A program made the position numbers and the translations under genes. The notes beneath the pieces were generated by a model, which worked only from the letters and a program-made list of their open reading frames with translations, did not search any database and was not told where the DNA came from. Of a stretch of 64,000 nucleotides of DNA, positions 46,493 to 55,690 are shown piece by piece (the stretch's first letter is position 1; every line of letters begins with the position of its first letter). The DNA is taken from NCBI GenBank assembly GCA_963823675.1, contig CAWGMT010000013.1, positions 558,001 to 622,000 on the forward strand. The letters are read 5' to 3'. The stretch comes from CAWGMT01 sp963823675 (GTDB lineage Bacteria; Planctomycetota; Planctomycetia; Isosphaerales; Isosphaeraceae).

Positions 46493-48492
46493 TCACTTCG
46501 CCGATCCGGGCTTGTCCGCGGGGTTTCCCGGTTTTTCTTGCTTGGGCTTGGGCGCATACCGCTTGGCGATCCCGTCGGCCAGCCCGCGACAGGACTTGCA
46601 GCCGTGTATTCGGGACCGTTTGTTTTCTGGCCCACTCGACTCGCGATGGCGGGGTCGCTCTTCTCCGACTGTTGCCTGGCGATCCGCTCGAGCAGGCCGG
46701 CTTTTTCATCCAGGTACATGGTGTCCGAGTCAGGGATGACCAGAGCGGCTCTCAGGGCGCTGGAACGTCGCCGGCATCGAGACGCGTCGAGACAATCTGT
46801 TCGATCGTCTGCTTCCGAGTGAACTTGCCGAAGCCCGATGAGCTGATCCCAAGAGATCGTCTGCAAAGCGCCATCCAGATCTCCGATCCGCGCCTCGGCC
46901 TGGGCGATGGTTTGCAGAACGGGAGCCATCGGGTCGAACGCCTGATCGCGGAACGCATCTGGCTGAGAGGAAGAGCGCCAGATCAGGTCGTTGGGTGCGT
47001 GACGGGCCTCTACGGCGGCACGCTGGATCTGTTTGAGGGCGTCGTCGCGGCGGCCGCTCTGTGCGTGGGCCACCGCAATCTCGGTCAAGACGTTGACCCT
47101 GGACGGGCTGAAACTGAGGGCGTTTACGGTACGCTCGGCCCCGGCCAGGTCGCCGGCTTTGGCCTGGAGCTCACCGAGGGCTGATAGCGGGAAGTAGGCC
47201 TCGGCGTCCTCGTCGGGCAAGAGCCCGAACATCTCCAGCGCCGCCGCAATGGTGTCCCTGCCACGGGCCAACTGCCCGGCCTTGATCTGCGCCTTCGCGA
47301 TGGCCTTCATGACCTTGACCCTGGCCTGGGTCGCTCGAAAGTCCTGGACATTGTTGAGCGGATGAGGCTCGCCGGCGGTGCGGTAGGCACCCTCGTGATC
47401 GCCCAGCCGCGCCTGCGCCTCGGCGAGTCGCTCGAAGACCCGGAATTTCTTGGATGGACGATCGAACTGGGCTTTCATGGCAAGCTGACTGAGCCGCTCC
47501 ATTGTGTGAGGAGGAACAGCATGGTCACTGGCCGCGACCGCGTCGGCCATGATCCAGAGTCCGTAGTTCTGGAAGTCTCCCTGGAGGCGATCCGCAACCG
47601 TCGCGAGCGCGTCGTCGGGCAATGAGGCTTTGATCTGGCCTCGAAGCACCACTTCGACAGCCTTGAACCGCGAGTACTCGTCGTTGATCGCCAGGGCAGA
47701 TTCGAGCGCGGCATTCCAGACCGGACCAGCCGCCGCGATCGGTCCGTCCTCGGCGATCTCCACCAGAGGCGCGGACCTTCATCATCGGTTGCTCGAGCGA
47801 CCTGGCGGTCTCGACCGCCTGACGGTAGAAATCTTGAAAGGCGGCGGTGTCGCCGGTTGAGGCCTGAATCTGAGCGATCTTCTTCAGCAACGCCGACTTC
47901 TGGACCATCGGGTTATAGTCGAATTCAAGTCCAGGCGGCGTCGGAAAGGAGAACGGAAGTCCGGCTTTGATCGACCTGGCCGCCTGCAACGCCTGGCGCA
48001 GGGTCAACTGGGCCTCGGCCTTGTCGCCAAGCTCACTCTGAACCCGGGCAATCTCGGCACAGAGCTCCGCACGCTTGCTGGGCTGGCCGAAGGTCATGAT
48101 TTCGCTCGCGGTGTCGGTGGCCGCCTGCAACGCAGTCCTCGCTCCCGCGCTGTCCCCGATCGCGCCCAGTGCTCGTCCGATTGCCCTGACGGAGTCGGCC
48201 TGGAGCTCCTTGGACAGTTCCATCTTGAACATTCCGGGCGTCGGCATTTCGAAGCTCTCCCTCCGATTTAGACGCGTCCTCCGCCAACGACCGAATCAAT
48301 TTGAGCGCCTCTCCCAGAACTGCCTTGAGCTGGTCGGGCGACGCGGGCGCTTGCGCTCGCCGGCACCTTGGCTGGCGACGCTCCCGACGATTTTGGCGTC
48401 TTGCCGCCGTCCGGCTTCTGGTCATCGTCACCTAAGGCAGCCGGAGTAATTGCCGCAACGAGAACAGCAGAGAGCAATGAGATGCGCGTCAT
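46493..48492 (-). CDS. Secreted helical-repeat (TPR-like) protein, several frameshifts
   Basis: ATG 48492 opens a signal peptide (MTRISLLSAVLVAAITPAAL). The body can be followed through at least four frames: SPDQLKAVLGEALKLIRSLA, then RAIGRALGAIGDSAGARTAL and AELCAEIARVQSELGDKAEA, then LAEAQARLGDHEGAYRTAGE and VLTEIAVAHAQSGRRDDALK, ending GLADGIAKRYAPKPKQEKPG before a TGA at 46493. Paired Ala-rich helices every 35-40 residues indicate a TPR-like solenoid of ~660 residues. With five or more shifts it may be a real pseudogene. Similar helical pairs occur in the protein at 5759. Confidence 0.6.
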
Positions 48493-48680
48493 GGTTCGAG
48501 TTCCCGAAGGGAGGGATTGGAGAGGACTGACGGAGTCCTCATTATCGCTTGAGCGGCGCCCGATTCAACCAGGGAGATGCGATTCAACGAGGGCTCTTTT
48601 CGTCTAACGAGTGTTTCCTGATCGTCACGACTTTGGGGATTCTTGCTTGACTTGTTATCCCAGAAAAGGGATATTGTCTT

Positions 48681-49072
48681 ATGGAAGATCAACCGGCCAA
48701 GCCCGCACCGAAACCGCTGAAGTGGATCGGGTCGTCCAAAGAGGATTTACTTGGGTTCCCCGACCAAGTCCGGAAGGCGATGGGACATGCCCTGCATTTG
48801 GTGCAGATTAACCTGAAGCCACCGAACGCCAAGCCGCTACGGGGCTTTGGCGGCGCGAGCGTCCTTGAGGTCGTAGAAGATCACGACGGCAGCACCTACC
48901 GGGCGGTTTACACGGTAAAGTTTCACGCCACGGTTTACGTGCTGCACGTTTTTCAGAAGAAATCCAAGAAAGGCATCGAAACGCCCAAGCACGACATCGA
49001 CCTAATCAAGGCACGCCTGAAAACGGCCGATCCGACGATTACGAGAAACAGCAGAGGAGTAGGAAACAATGA
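48681..49072 (+). CDS. HigB/Gp49-like toxin, one frameshift near the end
   Basis: Start ATG 48681 (AAAAGGG upstream). KPLKWIGSSKEDLLGFPDQV, AKPLRGFGGASVLEVVEDHD and YRAVYTVKFHATVYVLHVFQ are the beta-sheet core of phage Gp49-like/RelE-superfamily mRNA interferases, and KKSKKGIETPKHDIDLIKAR is the C-terminal helix. A shift near 49033 restores a DYEKQQRSRKQ ending whose TGA overlaps the ATG of the next gene (ATGA). Without the shift the frame would run to 49130, inside the antitoxin. Confidence 0.8.
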
Positions 49073-49389
49073 GCGACGACATCACCGTCCACGACAGCAG
49101 CGGCAACGTGTTTGCCGACCTCGGGATTGAAAACCCCGAGGAATACCTGGCGAAATCCGAGCTTGCCGCTGAGATTCTCAGGATCATCCAGCGCCGCCGT
49201 CTTACCCAGGCCGAAGCTGGCAAGCTGCTTGGTCTCCGGCAGCCCAAGGTGTCTGATCTGCTCAGAGGCCGCCTCGATGGATTTTCCACCGACAGGCTGC
49301 TTCGCTTTATTACCCTCCTGGGGTATGACGTTCAGATCAGGCTGTCCAAGGCGCCCGCCCATACCCAGGGTCATATGGAAGTAATATGA
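49069..49389 (+). CDS. XRE-family HTH antitoxin (HigA-like)
   Basis: 106 residues with a helix-turn-helix at about 45-65 (LTQAEAGKLLGLRQPKVSDL) and RGRLDGFSTDRLLRFITLLG after it, the standard antitoxin of Gp49-like toxins. N-terminal segment (VFADLGIENPEEYLAKSELA) wraps the toxin in characterised relatives. Toxin-first order with ATGA overlap is typical of HigBA. It should repress its own promoter upstream of 48681. Intact. Confidence 0.85.
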   Translation: MSDDITVHDSSGNVFADLGIENPEEYLAKSELAAEILRIIQRRRLTQAEAGKLLGLRQPKVSDLLRGRLDGFSTDRLLRFITLLGYDVQIRLSKAPAHTQGHMEVI

Positions 49390-49410
49390 CCGGAGACTAT
49401 CCAGCCCAGT

Positions 49411-52386
49411 TCAGTTCCCCCCCGATTCCGACCGGCCCCGTCCCGCAGCCGCAGGTCTCCCAGCGGCCGAATCGGCCACCGGGTTTCCCTGCGTGTTGAC
49501 GTGCTTGATGCTCTGGACAAACGCCAGGCTCGAGAGCGGCGCCTCGATCTGGGAGCGGTCGCCCACAATCAAAAGGGTCATGTTCGGGGGAGTGATGTAC
49601 TGCCGGGCGACCCGGTTGACGTCTGCCTTGGTGACCGCTTCGATCCGCGCCTGGTAATGCTCGAATTCGTCATCGGGCAAATCGCCCGCGGCGAGCGACG
49701 CGAGCTGGGCGGCAACGCCGAAGGTCGTCTCGAAGCGGCGGGGGAAACCCTCGCTGATCTGCTGCTTGGCGGAGGCCAGCTCCGCTCGTGTGACGGGCCG
49801 GGGCCCGGCGATATCGGTCAGCTCTTTCATAAGCTCAACCAGCGCGGGCCTGGTGACCGCGGTCTGGACCGTTCCCGAAGCCTCGAACGGGCCGGGACCG
49901 CGCCGGAATGAGAAACTCGACTGCGCTCCGTAACTGTAGCCTCTTTGTTCCCGCAAGTTCATATTGATCCGGCTGCCAAACTGGCCGCCCAGGATGGCGT
50001 TCATCACCGAGAGCGCGAAGTAATCGGGCGATTTGCGGGCGGCGCCGATCTTACCGACGGTCAACACCGATTGCGCGGCGGCCGGCTTGTCGATCAGGTA
50101 GACCGGCCGGCCAGGGGAGGGGGCATGCGGCGGCAGGACCGGTGGGTTCCCGGGAACCGGGCCCGGCTGCCAGCTCCGCAGCCGAGCCTCGAGCCCTTGG
50201 ACGATCGCATCGGTCCGCACGTCGCCAACCACGATCAGGGTGGCATTGCCGGGCACCATGATTTTCTTGTAGAACGCGACGGCGTCTTCGCGGGTCAACG
50301 ACTGGACCGAGGCGGCCGTGCCCAGGTCCGGGCGGCCATAAGGATGGTCAAGACCATAGATCAATCGGGGAAATACGGCCGCGGCCGTTTGCTCCGGGTC
50401 GTCCTCGCGCGCCTTGAGCTGAGCCAGCCGCTGGAGCTTGAGCCGGCTCAGCTCCTTGTCGGGAAAGGACGGATTCAGGATCACATCCGCATAGAGATCC
50501 ATGCCCCGCTCCAGGTGCCGCGCGAGCGTGGTCAGGCTGACCGAGCTCGTTTCGAGCCCGCCGCTGGCCCCGAGCGATGAGCCGATCTCAGCCAGCTCGC
50601 CGGCGAGCTGGAGGGCAGTCCGCGACTTGGTCCCTTCGTCAAGCAAGCTGGCGGCGATCGAAGCCAGGCCCTCCTTGCCCCTGGGAGTGAGCGTCTCGCC
50701 CGACTTGACGACCAGATTCAGGGTGACGATCGGCAGGTCATGCCGTTCGACGATCCGCAGCTCCAGACCGTTGGTCAGTTTGCGCCTCTCGAACCGAGGA
50801 GGAGCGTAGTGAGGAATCGGCCCGAGCGGAGGCATGACCGAGCGGTCGAAACCATCCTTGACCAGGGCGACGGGCGGACTGGCCAGGGGTGCCTGGGTTT
50901 TCGGGTCCACGGCCGCTTCAGGCGGTCGCGACGCGGGCGGTCCGGGGACAATGTCGATCTCGATCCGCCGCGATCCGAGGTACTTGCCGGCCACCCGCTT
51001 GACGTCTGCCGCAGTCACGGCGAAGACCTTGGCGAGCGCGGTCCGATAGGCCAGCGGATCGCCCAGAGTGGCCGCGTACTGATTGAGCGTGCTGGCCTTG
51101 TGCGTGACTGACTGGAACCCCATGATCAACTCGCTCTCCCGCGCGCTTTGAGACTTCTTGACCTCCAGGTCGCTCGGTCCGTCCTGTTTGAGGCGATCGA
51201 TCTCGGCGTCGGCCAGCTTGACAAGCTTGGCGAGCCGGTCGCCGTCGGACAGCTTGACGGCCTTGGCGAGCTGATCGCCGTGCGCGAGGCCAGGGAGACC
51301 GATCCACTCGCCATCCCGGCCGGGCGGGGCATAAAGATCGACCTCGAACGTCCCCGCGAGCAAGTGAGTGGGGTGTGACGCATCGACCTGGGCCGCAAGC
51401 TGCCGGTCGTACAAGAGCGAGCGGAACAGGCGGTTTTCCTTGGGAAGGCCGCCCAGAATGGCCGCCAGAACATCGAGGGCCGCCTCGTCGGGATGATTCA
51501 GCGGAACGGTCGGCCAGATCAACTGCGCGCGAGGCAGGCTCACCGCGTCGGTCATCGTGATGTGCCTGGCCGCGGACAAGGCCGGCACATTCGGCCTGGG
51601 CGGTGAAAGCTCTCCACCGCGGGGCAGGGGACCGAAATACTTCTCGATCCAGCGCCTGGCCGCCTCGGGCTGAAAGTCGCCGGCAACGCACAAGAGGGCA
51701 TTATTGGGCACGTAGTAATGCCGGAAAAACGCCGCCACATCATGGAGCCGGGCCGCCGAGAGATCGGCCATCGAGCCGATGACGCTGTGATGGTAAGGAT
51801 GGTCAGGCGGATAGAGCGCCTCAAGCAGCGTCTCCTCGGCCTGGCCATACGGGACGTTGTCAACCGTCTGCCGCCGCTCGTTCTTGACCACGTCGCGCTG
51901 ATTGTCGAGCTTTTCTTGAGTCATCGCCTCCAGCAGGAAGCCCATCCGGTCCGACTCGAGCCACAGTGCGAGTTCCAGCGCGTTGCTGGGCAGTGTCTCG
52001 TAGTACATTGTTTCATCCTCGGAAGTCTGACCGTTGAGGTCGGCTCCGATTTTTTCCAGCGGCAGGAAATAGTCCTGGTCGTAGTGCCTCGAGCCCTGGA
52101 ACATCAAGTGCTCGAAAAGGTGGGCAAATCCGGTTCGGCCGCGGTTCTCGTCCTTCGAGCCAACCTTGTACCACACGTTGACGGAGACGACCGGCGTCTT
52201 GTGGTCCTCGTGCAGAATGACCTTCAAGCCGTTAGGAAGGGTGTACTCTTCGACCTTGAGCACGGGAACCTCGGGCTGCCTCGGGCCTTCACGCGGCTGC
52301 TCGGGATCACCCCCAGCCTTGACTGAGGCGCACAATACCACCGCAGCGAAGCACATTTCGACCAACCTGCGCATCGTCCGATTCAT
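49411..52386 (-). CDS. Secreted tandem M16 zinc peptidase
   Basis: The start at 52386 is preferred because AAGGAGG lies upstream and a signal peptide follows (VEMCFAAVVLCASVKA). The first M16 domain has the inverted zinc motif HLFEHLMF and the distal glutamate in VVKNERRQTVDN. It is followed by its non-catalytic half, then a second pair beginning KLTNGLELRIVERHDLPIVT in which the HxxEH position reads GLASIAASLLDEG, so this half is inactive. This mirrors pitrilysin-like two-lobed peptidases fused in one chain. ~990 residues, intact, probably periplasmic. Confidence 0.85.
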   Translation of the reverse strand: MNRTMRRLVEMCFAAVVLCASVKAGGDPEQPREGPRQPEVPVLKVEEYTLPNGLKVILHEDHKTPVVSVNVWYKVGSKDENRGRTGFAHLFEHLMFQGSRHYDQDYFLPLEKIGADLNGQTSEDETMYYETLPSNALELALWLESDRMGFLLEAMTQEKLDNQRDVVKNERRQTVDNVPYGQAEETLLEALYPPDHPYHHSVIGSMADLSAARLHDVAAFFRHYYVPNNALLCVAGDFQPEAARRWIEKYFGPLPRGGELSPPRPNVPALSAARHITMTDAVSLPRAQLIWPTVPLNHPDEAALDVLAAILGGLPKENRLFRSLLYDRQLAAQVDASHPTHLLAGTFEVDLYAPPGRDGEWIGLPGLAHGDQLAKAVKLSDGDRLAKLVKLADAEIDRLKQDGPSDLEVKKSQSARESELIMGFQSVTHKASTLNQYAATLGDPLAYRTALAKVFAVTAADVKRVAGKYLGSRRIEIDIVPGPPASRPPEAAVDPKTQAPLASPPVALVKDGFDRSVMPPLGPIPHYAPPRFERRKLTNGLELRIVERHDLPIVTLNLVVKSGETLTPRGKEGLASIAASLLDEGTKSRTALQLAGELAEIGSSLGASGGLETSSVSLTTLARHLERGMDLYADVILNPSFPDKELSRLKLQRLAQLKAREDDPEQTAAAVFPRLIYGLDHPYGRPDLGTAASVQSLTREDAVAFYKKIMVPGNATLIVVGDVRTDAIVQGLEARLRSWQPGPVPGNPPVLPPHAPSPGRPVYLIDKPAAAQSVLTVGKIGAARKSPDYFALSVMNAILGGQFGSRINMNLREQRGYSYGAQSSFSFRRGPGPFEASGTVQTAVTRPALVELMKELTDIAGPRPVTRAELASAKQQISEGFPRRFETTFGVAAQLASLAAGDLPDDEFEHYQARIEAVTKADVNRVARQYITPPNMTLLIVGDRSQIEAPLSSLAFVQSIKHVNTQGNPVADSAAGRPAAAGRGRSESGGN

Positions 52387-52487
52387 CAGAACCATCCCTC
52401 CTTGAACAAGCCGGCAGTCAGGCCGGGCGAAGCGCCGATAGTCGTCGTGAGCCGTGGGCTCGCCCGGTGCGTCCATCTGTTCTAGCC

Positions 52488-52919
52488 CAGAAGTATGCCA
52501 ACGGTCCAGAGAAAGAGCTGGACACGGCTGCAAAGATCAGCTCGTTCGTCGCCAAGGCGGTCAACTTTATCAACAACGGGATTCACTTCCTGGTCGTCGA
52601 CCCGTTCCCGCCCACGCCGCGCGACCCGAACGGCATCGCCCAGGCCATCTGGGACGAGCTGGTTGGCGAGCCGTTGGCGACGCGTCCGGCTGGCAAACCC
52701 GTGACGGTCGCCGCTTTCGACGCCGGTGAGCCGTTGACCGCCTACGTCGACAGTGTGACCGTCGGCGACCCGTTGCCGGACGCGCCCCTCTTCCTCGCCC
52801 CGGGTTGGTACGTTAACGTCCCACTCGAGCAAACCTATCGCGCCTCATGGGACGTGACCCCCCGACCGATTCACGACCTCCTCGAACTCGCGCAAGCCGG
52901 GGAACAACCAAGAACGTGA
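52488..52919 (+). pseudogene. DUF4058 family protein, 5' truncated
   Basis: The frame shows the C-terminal half of DUF4058: NNGIHFLVVDPFPPTPRDPN, GIAQAIWDELVGEPLATRPA, AFDAGEPLTAYVDSVTVGDP and LPDAPLFLAPGWYVNVPLEQ, then RASWDVTPRPIHDLLELAQ. Full members are about twice this length. The N-terminal half is missing and the sequence begins inside the divergent upstream region of the M16 gene. A partial copy lies at 54570-54749. Confidence 0.65.
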
Positions 52920-53084
52920 CCTTGTGCCGGAGCCGGTTATCACCCCCAAGACCGCCTCCGCGCCAACGGCTGCGCAAGGACCCAGGCTAGATGAGCATGA
53001 CACGAACCATTCGACGGTGGTTCTGTTTCGAAGAAGGGCCAACCCCCGATTCGCTTGAAGGAGAAGTCCGGAACCAAGCCGTCA

Positions 53085-53385
53085 TCGCGCCATGAAGCTC
53101 GGGAAAGGAGAATCAAGGAGTCGCAGTGCCCCATACTAGCGATGAAGCGGGGGAACGGCCCTCCCGGACCCCGTGGAGCGAAGGGGGGTGCCGCGTTGTG
53201 GACGGGGAGTTGGAACCACGCCGAGGACACCGTGCCTCACCAGCGTGTCACCGCGAAACCACCCAGTCGTGCGAGGGACAGCGATTCCACAGCGTGACGA
53301 ACCGGATGCCTCTTCGACGGGCACGTCCGGATCTGTGGGAGCCCCAGGGAGTAATCCCCGGGGCGACCCGGCCCGCGAAGCCCCA
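53085..53385 (+). mobile_element. Possible group II intron RNA relic without reverse transcriptase
   Basis: The stretch from 53085 contains pieces I recognise from RNA domains that precede maturase genes in bacterial group II introns: gaatcaaggagtcgcagtgc, tactagcgatgaagcgggg, ccccgtggagcgaagggg, and then gaaccggatgcctcttcgac, gggcacgtccggatctgtgg, gagccccagggag..ccccggggc, the last forming nested hairpins. No reverse transcriptase or domain V (agc..gttcg..) follows. This is by memory of consensus, not alignment. Confidence 0.4.
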
Positions 53386-53667
53386 CTTCCTTCTCTTCGT
53401 GTCTATGTCTGCAAAATCGGCAGAGGTTCTGCGACGTGGCAACCGAGATTGGCAGCCCCGGACCACGGGTTGATGAGGCCCGGACGATAAATTGCCGCTC
53501 CGGCTCGACTCCGGGGCCAGCCTTCGGGGTTCAAGCGCGCGCTTTCCACGCTGCGGTTGCTGCCGCTTCGGTCCCGATGGTGCCTACCCTCGCGCGCGTC
53601 AGTCACATCGACCGACGCGCCCGGGAAGTAGCTTCGCAGCTCGATGCCTTCTGTACGCTTGTCCTTA

Positions 53668-53692
53668 CCCCCCTTCGCAAGGGGGGGGAAAT
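53668..53692. terminator. GC-rich hairpin, possible terminator or repeat
   Basis: ccccccttcgcaagggggg folds into a stem of eight pairs with a three-base loop. There is no T-tract after it, so it may be an intergenic repeat rather than an intrinsic terminator. Confidence 0.4.
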
Positions 53693-53947
53693 TCTTCGGG
53701 GCCGGCCCAACAAAATCACCAGTTCGCGAGCGCCGAATCCGCTCGACCCGGACCGACTTTTCGACAACCCAGAGCCAGCCTACTGATCCACGCCTTATCA
53801 ATTAGCTTGACCACTCTCACAGTGGCATCAGCTTTGCAAGATAAATATGGTGGCACCGATTGGCATGTCCAGCGCCAACCAGTCCCGCTCCGCGAGAGCT
53901 GGATAGGGTGCGAAATTGCACGTTCCCGGTGAGGGAGGGGGTAAGCG

Positions 53948-54418
53948 ATGCGTCGTCAGAGTTTGATTTGCGTTGGCGTCTTGGTGGTGGGCTCGGCTTT
54001 GGGGTGCGGGGCCTGGGCCCTCGGGCAAGAGCGAGTGAAGGTTGAGGTGACGGTGCCGGCGGTGCCCAATATCGGCACGGTCGCTCCCAGCCCGGCGCCT
54101 TCGGATCTCGCGGGTTCGCCTCGAGGAATCGTTTATATAGGCTACCGCGGTGCCTATCATGTTGTGGGAGGCGGGCAGGAGGGCCACGCCCTGTACCGCG
54201 ACGCCAACAACCAGTTCTGGGCCAACAAACTGACCTATTACGGCACGAGCAACGGCTACTGGATCGCCACGGTCAATGGCATTCCCGACACCTATCTGGC
54301 CTTCCAGACCACGCCGCTCAGCTCGGACGCTCCGTTTTTCAAGGTGCTGATCCACACGCCGAACACGACCGGCTACGTGGCGTGGGATGAAGCCACGAGG
54401 GGGAATAATACGCACTAA
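53948..54418 (+). CDS. Secreted hypothetical protein
   Basis: ATG 53948 follows GGAGGGGG. 156 residues with a signal peptide (LICVGVLVVGSALGCGAWAL; a lipobox-like LGCG is present at the end of it, so a lipoprotein is possible). The mature part has beta-rich repeats: IVYIGYRGAYHVVGGGQEGH, LYRDANNQFWANKLTYYGTS and FKVLIHTPNTTGYVAWDEAT. No family recognised. Intact. Confidence 0.65.
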   Translation: MRRQSLICVGVLVVGSALGCGAWALGQERVKVEVTVPAVPNIGTVAPSPAPSDLAGSPRGIVYIGYRGAYHVVGGGQEGHALYRDANNQFWANKLTYYGTSNGYWIATVNGIPDTYLAFQTTPLSSDAPFFKVLIHTPNTTGYVAWDEATRGNNTH

Positions 54419-54569
54419 GAAATCGCGCGGACCGTCCTCTGCTCGAACCGCTGCAACATTGGTTGGCCCGGACACCACGGCGTCCGCGCCAGCCATTTCC
54501 GAACCGGGAATGGTGTGCGATGCCAACTGGCGGCCGGGAATTACATTCAATGTGCCGTTAATAAGTTCA

Positions 54570-54749
54570 CGGTCGCCGCTGTCGAACGCCGGTGAGCCGT
54601 TGACCGCCTACGTCAACTCGGTGGCCGTCGGCGAACCGTTGCCGGACGCGCCCCTCTTCCTCGCCCCAGGCTGGTACGTTAACGTCCCGCTCGAGCGTAG
54701 CTATCACGCCTCATGGGACGTGACCCCCCAACCGATTCGTTCAGCTTGA
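54570..54749 (+). pseudogene. DUF4058 C-terminal fragment (duplicate of 52708-52870)
   Basis: AGEPLTAYVNSVAVGEPLPD, then APLFLAPGWYVNVPLERSYH and ASWDVTPQPI match the fragment at 52708-52870 with few changes, and the DNA matches at roughly nine of ten bases. Only ~57 codons are present. Sequence upstream in the same frame is unrelated. Confidence 0.7.
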
Positions 54750-54870
54750 CCACCGAGCGAACGCATGCCTACAATCAGGTTCCAGTCAGCGTTCGGTGGT
54801 CCGGTGGTCGCGACGGGAAGGCGGCCTAGCGCGTCGGATGCATTTTCTTCGACCGGGCGGTTGGACGACC

Positions 54871-55511
54871 ATGTCGGCTGAGGAACCCGGCTCGATCACG
54901 CGATGGCTTCAGGGTCTCAAGGCGGGCCGGCCCGATGCCGTCGAGGCGATCTGGAGGCGCTACTATGACCGGGTGCTCGCGGTCGCGCGGCTGCGGCTGC
55001 GGCCAGGCCCGCACCAGGCGGTCGAGGACGGCGAGGACGTCGCCTTGAGCGCCTTGAACGGCCTGGCCGACGCGGCGGCGCGGGCCGGTTCGAGCGCCTC
55101 GACGACCGCTTTGACCTCTGGCAGATCCTCGCCGCCATCACCGCGAAGAAGGCCCTCGAGCGCCGCCGCTGGTATAACCGCTGGAAGCGCTCTGGCCGGC
55201 CGACCTCCGCCGGCAGGGCGATGCCGCGGGAACAACCGCGCCACGAGCCCCCCCGCGATGAGCGCGACCTCCTCGCCCGGGCCGTCAGCAAGGAACCGGC
55301 CCCCGAGTTCGCCGCGATCCTGCGCGAGCAGATCGAGCGCCTCCTCGCCTCTCTCCCTGACCCAACCCTGCGCCAGATTGCCGAGTGGCGCATGAAAGGG
55401 GCGACCAATACCGAAATCGCCGACAGGCTCGGCCGGGCTGTCCGTACCATCGAACGCAAGGTCGAGATCATCCGGTTGGTCTGGGAGAAGACCTGCTACG
55501 ACGACCGTTGA
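54871..55511 (+). CDS. ECF-type RNA polymerase sigma factor, one frameshift
   Basis: ATG 54871 starts ITRWLQGLKAGRPDAVEAIW, the planctomycete ECF sigma opening (region 2), with YYDRVLAVARLRLRPGPHQA. A one-base shift near 55082 leads to FERLDDRFDLWQILAAITAK and KALERRRWYNRWKRSG. Region 4 is complete in that frame: QIERLLASLPDPTLRQIAEW, EIADRLGRAVRTIERKVEII. About 213 residues. It directs RNA polymerase to alternative promoters. The kinase gene 180 bases downstream is the usual partner in this type of ECF group. Confidence 0.8.
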
Positions 55512-55690
55512 GCCAGCGTCTCGAAAGCGATGGAATCGAAGATTTTTTTTGGCCGTCCATGTCGCGGCGGAGAACAAACGGCAAGGAATGGTTTAGAGGC
55601 AGTAGCTGAAAGCCCGTCCCATTTCGTGCCCCGGGGTCGGATCTTGGCGCGATGCGCGTGCGCCACGCTTGCGATTGGGAGTCCTCACCC

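Larger units (their letters stand above)
52920..53947. other. 1-kb spacer with an intron-like relic and a hairpin
   Basis: No protein gene is supported. The middle (about 53085-53385) resembles group II intron RNA and is listed separately. A GC-rich hairpin at 53668-53692 is listed separately. The right end carries the promoter and leader of the secreted protein at 53948. Confidence 0.55.

Noticed and set aside
55652..55690. Upstream start for the sigma-linked kinase
   Set aside because: The added 13 residues have no homology and the ATG at 55691 is followed directly by the conserved N-terminal region.
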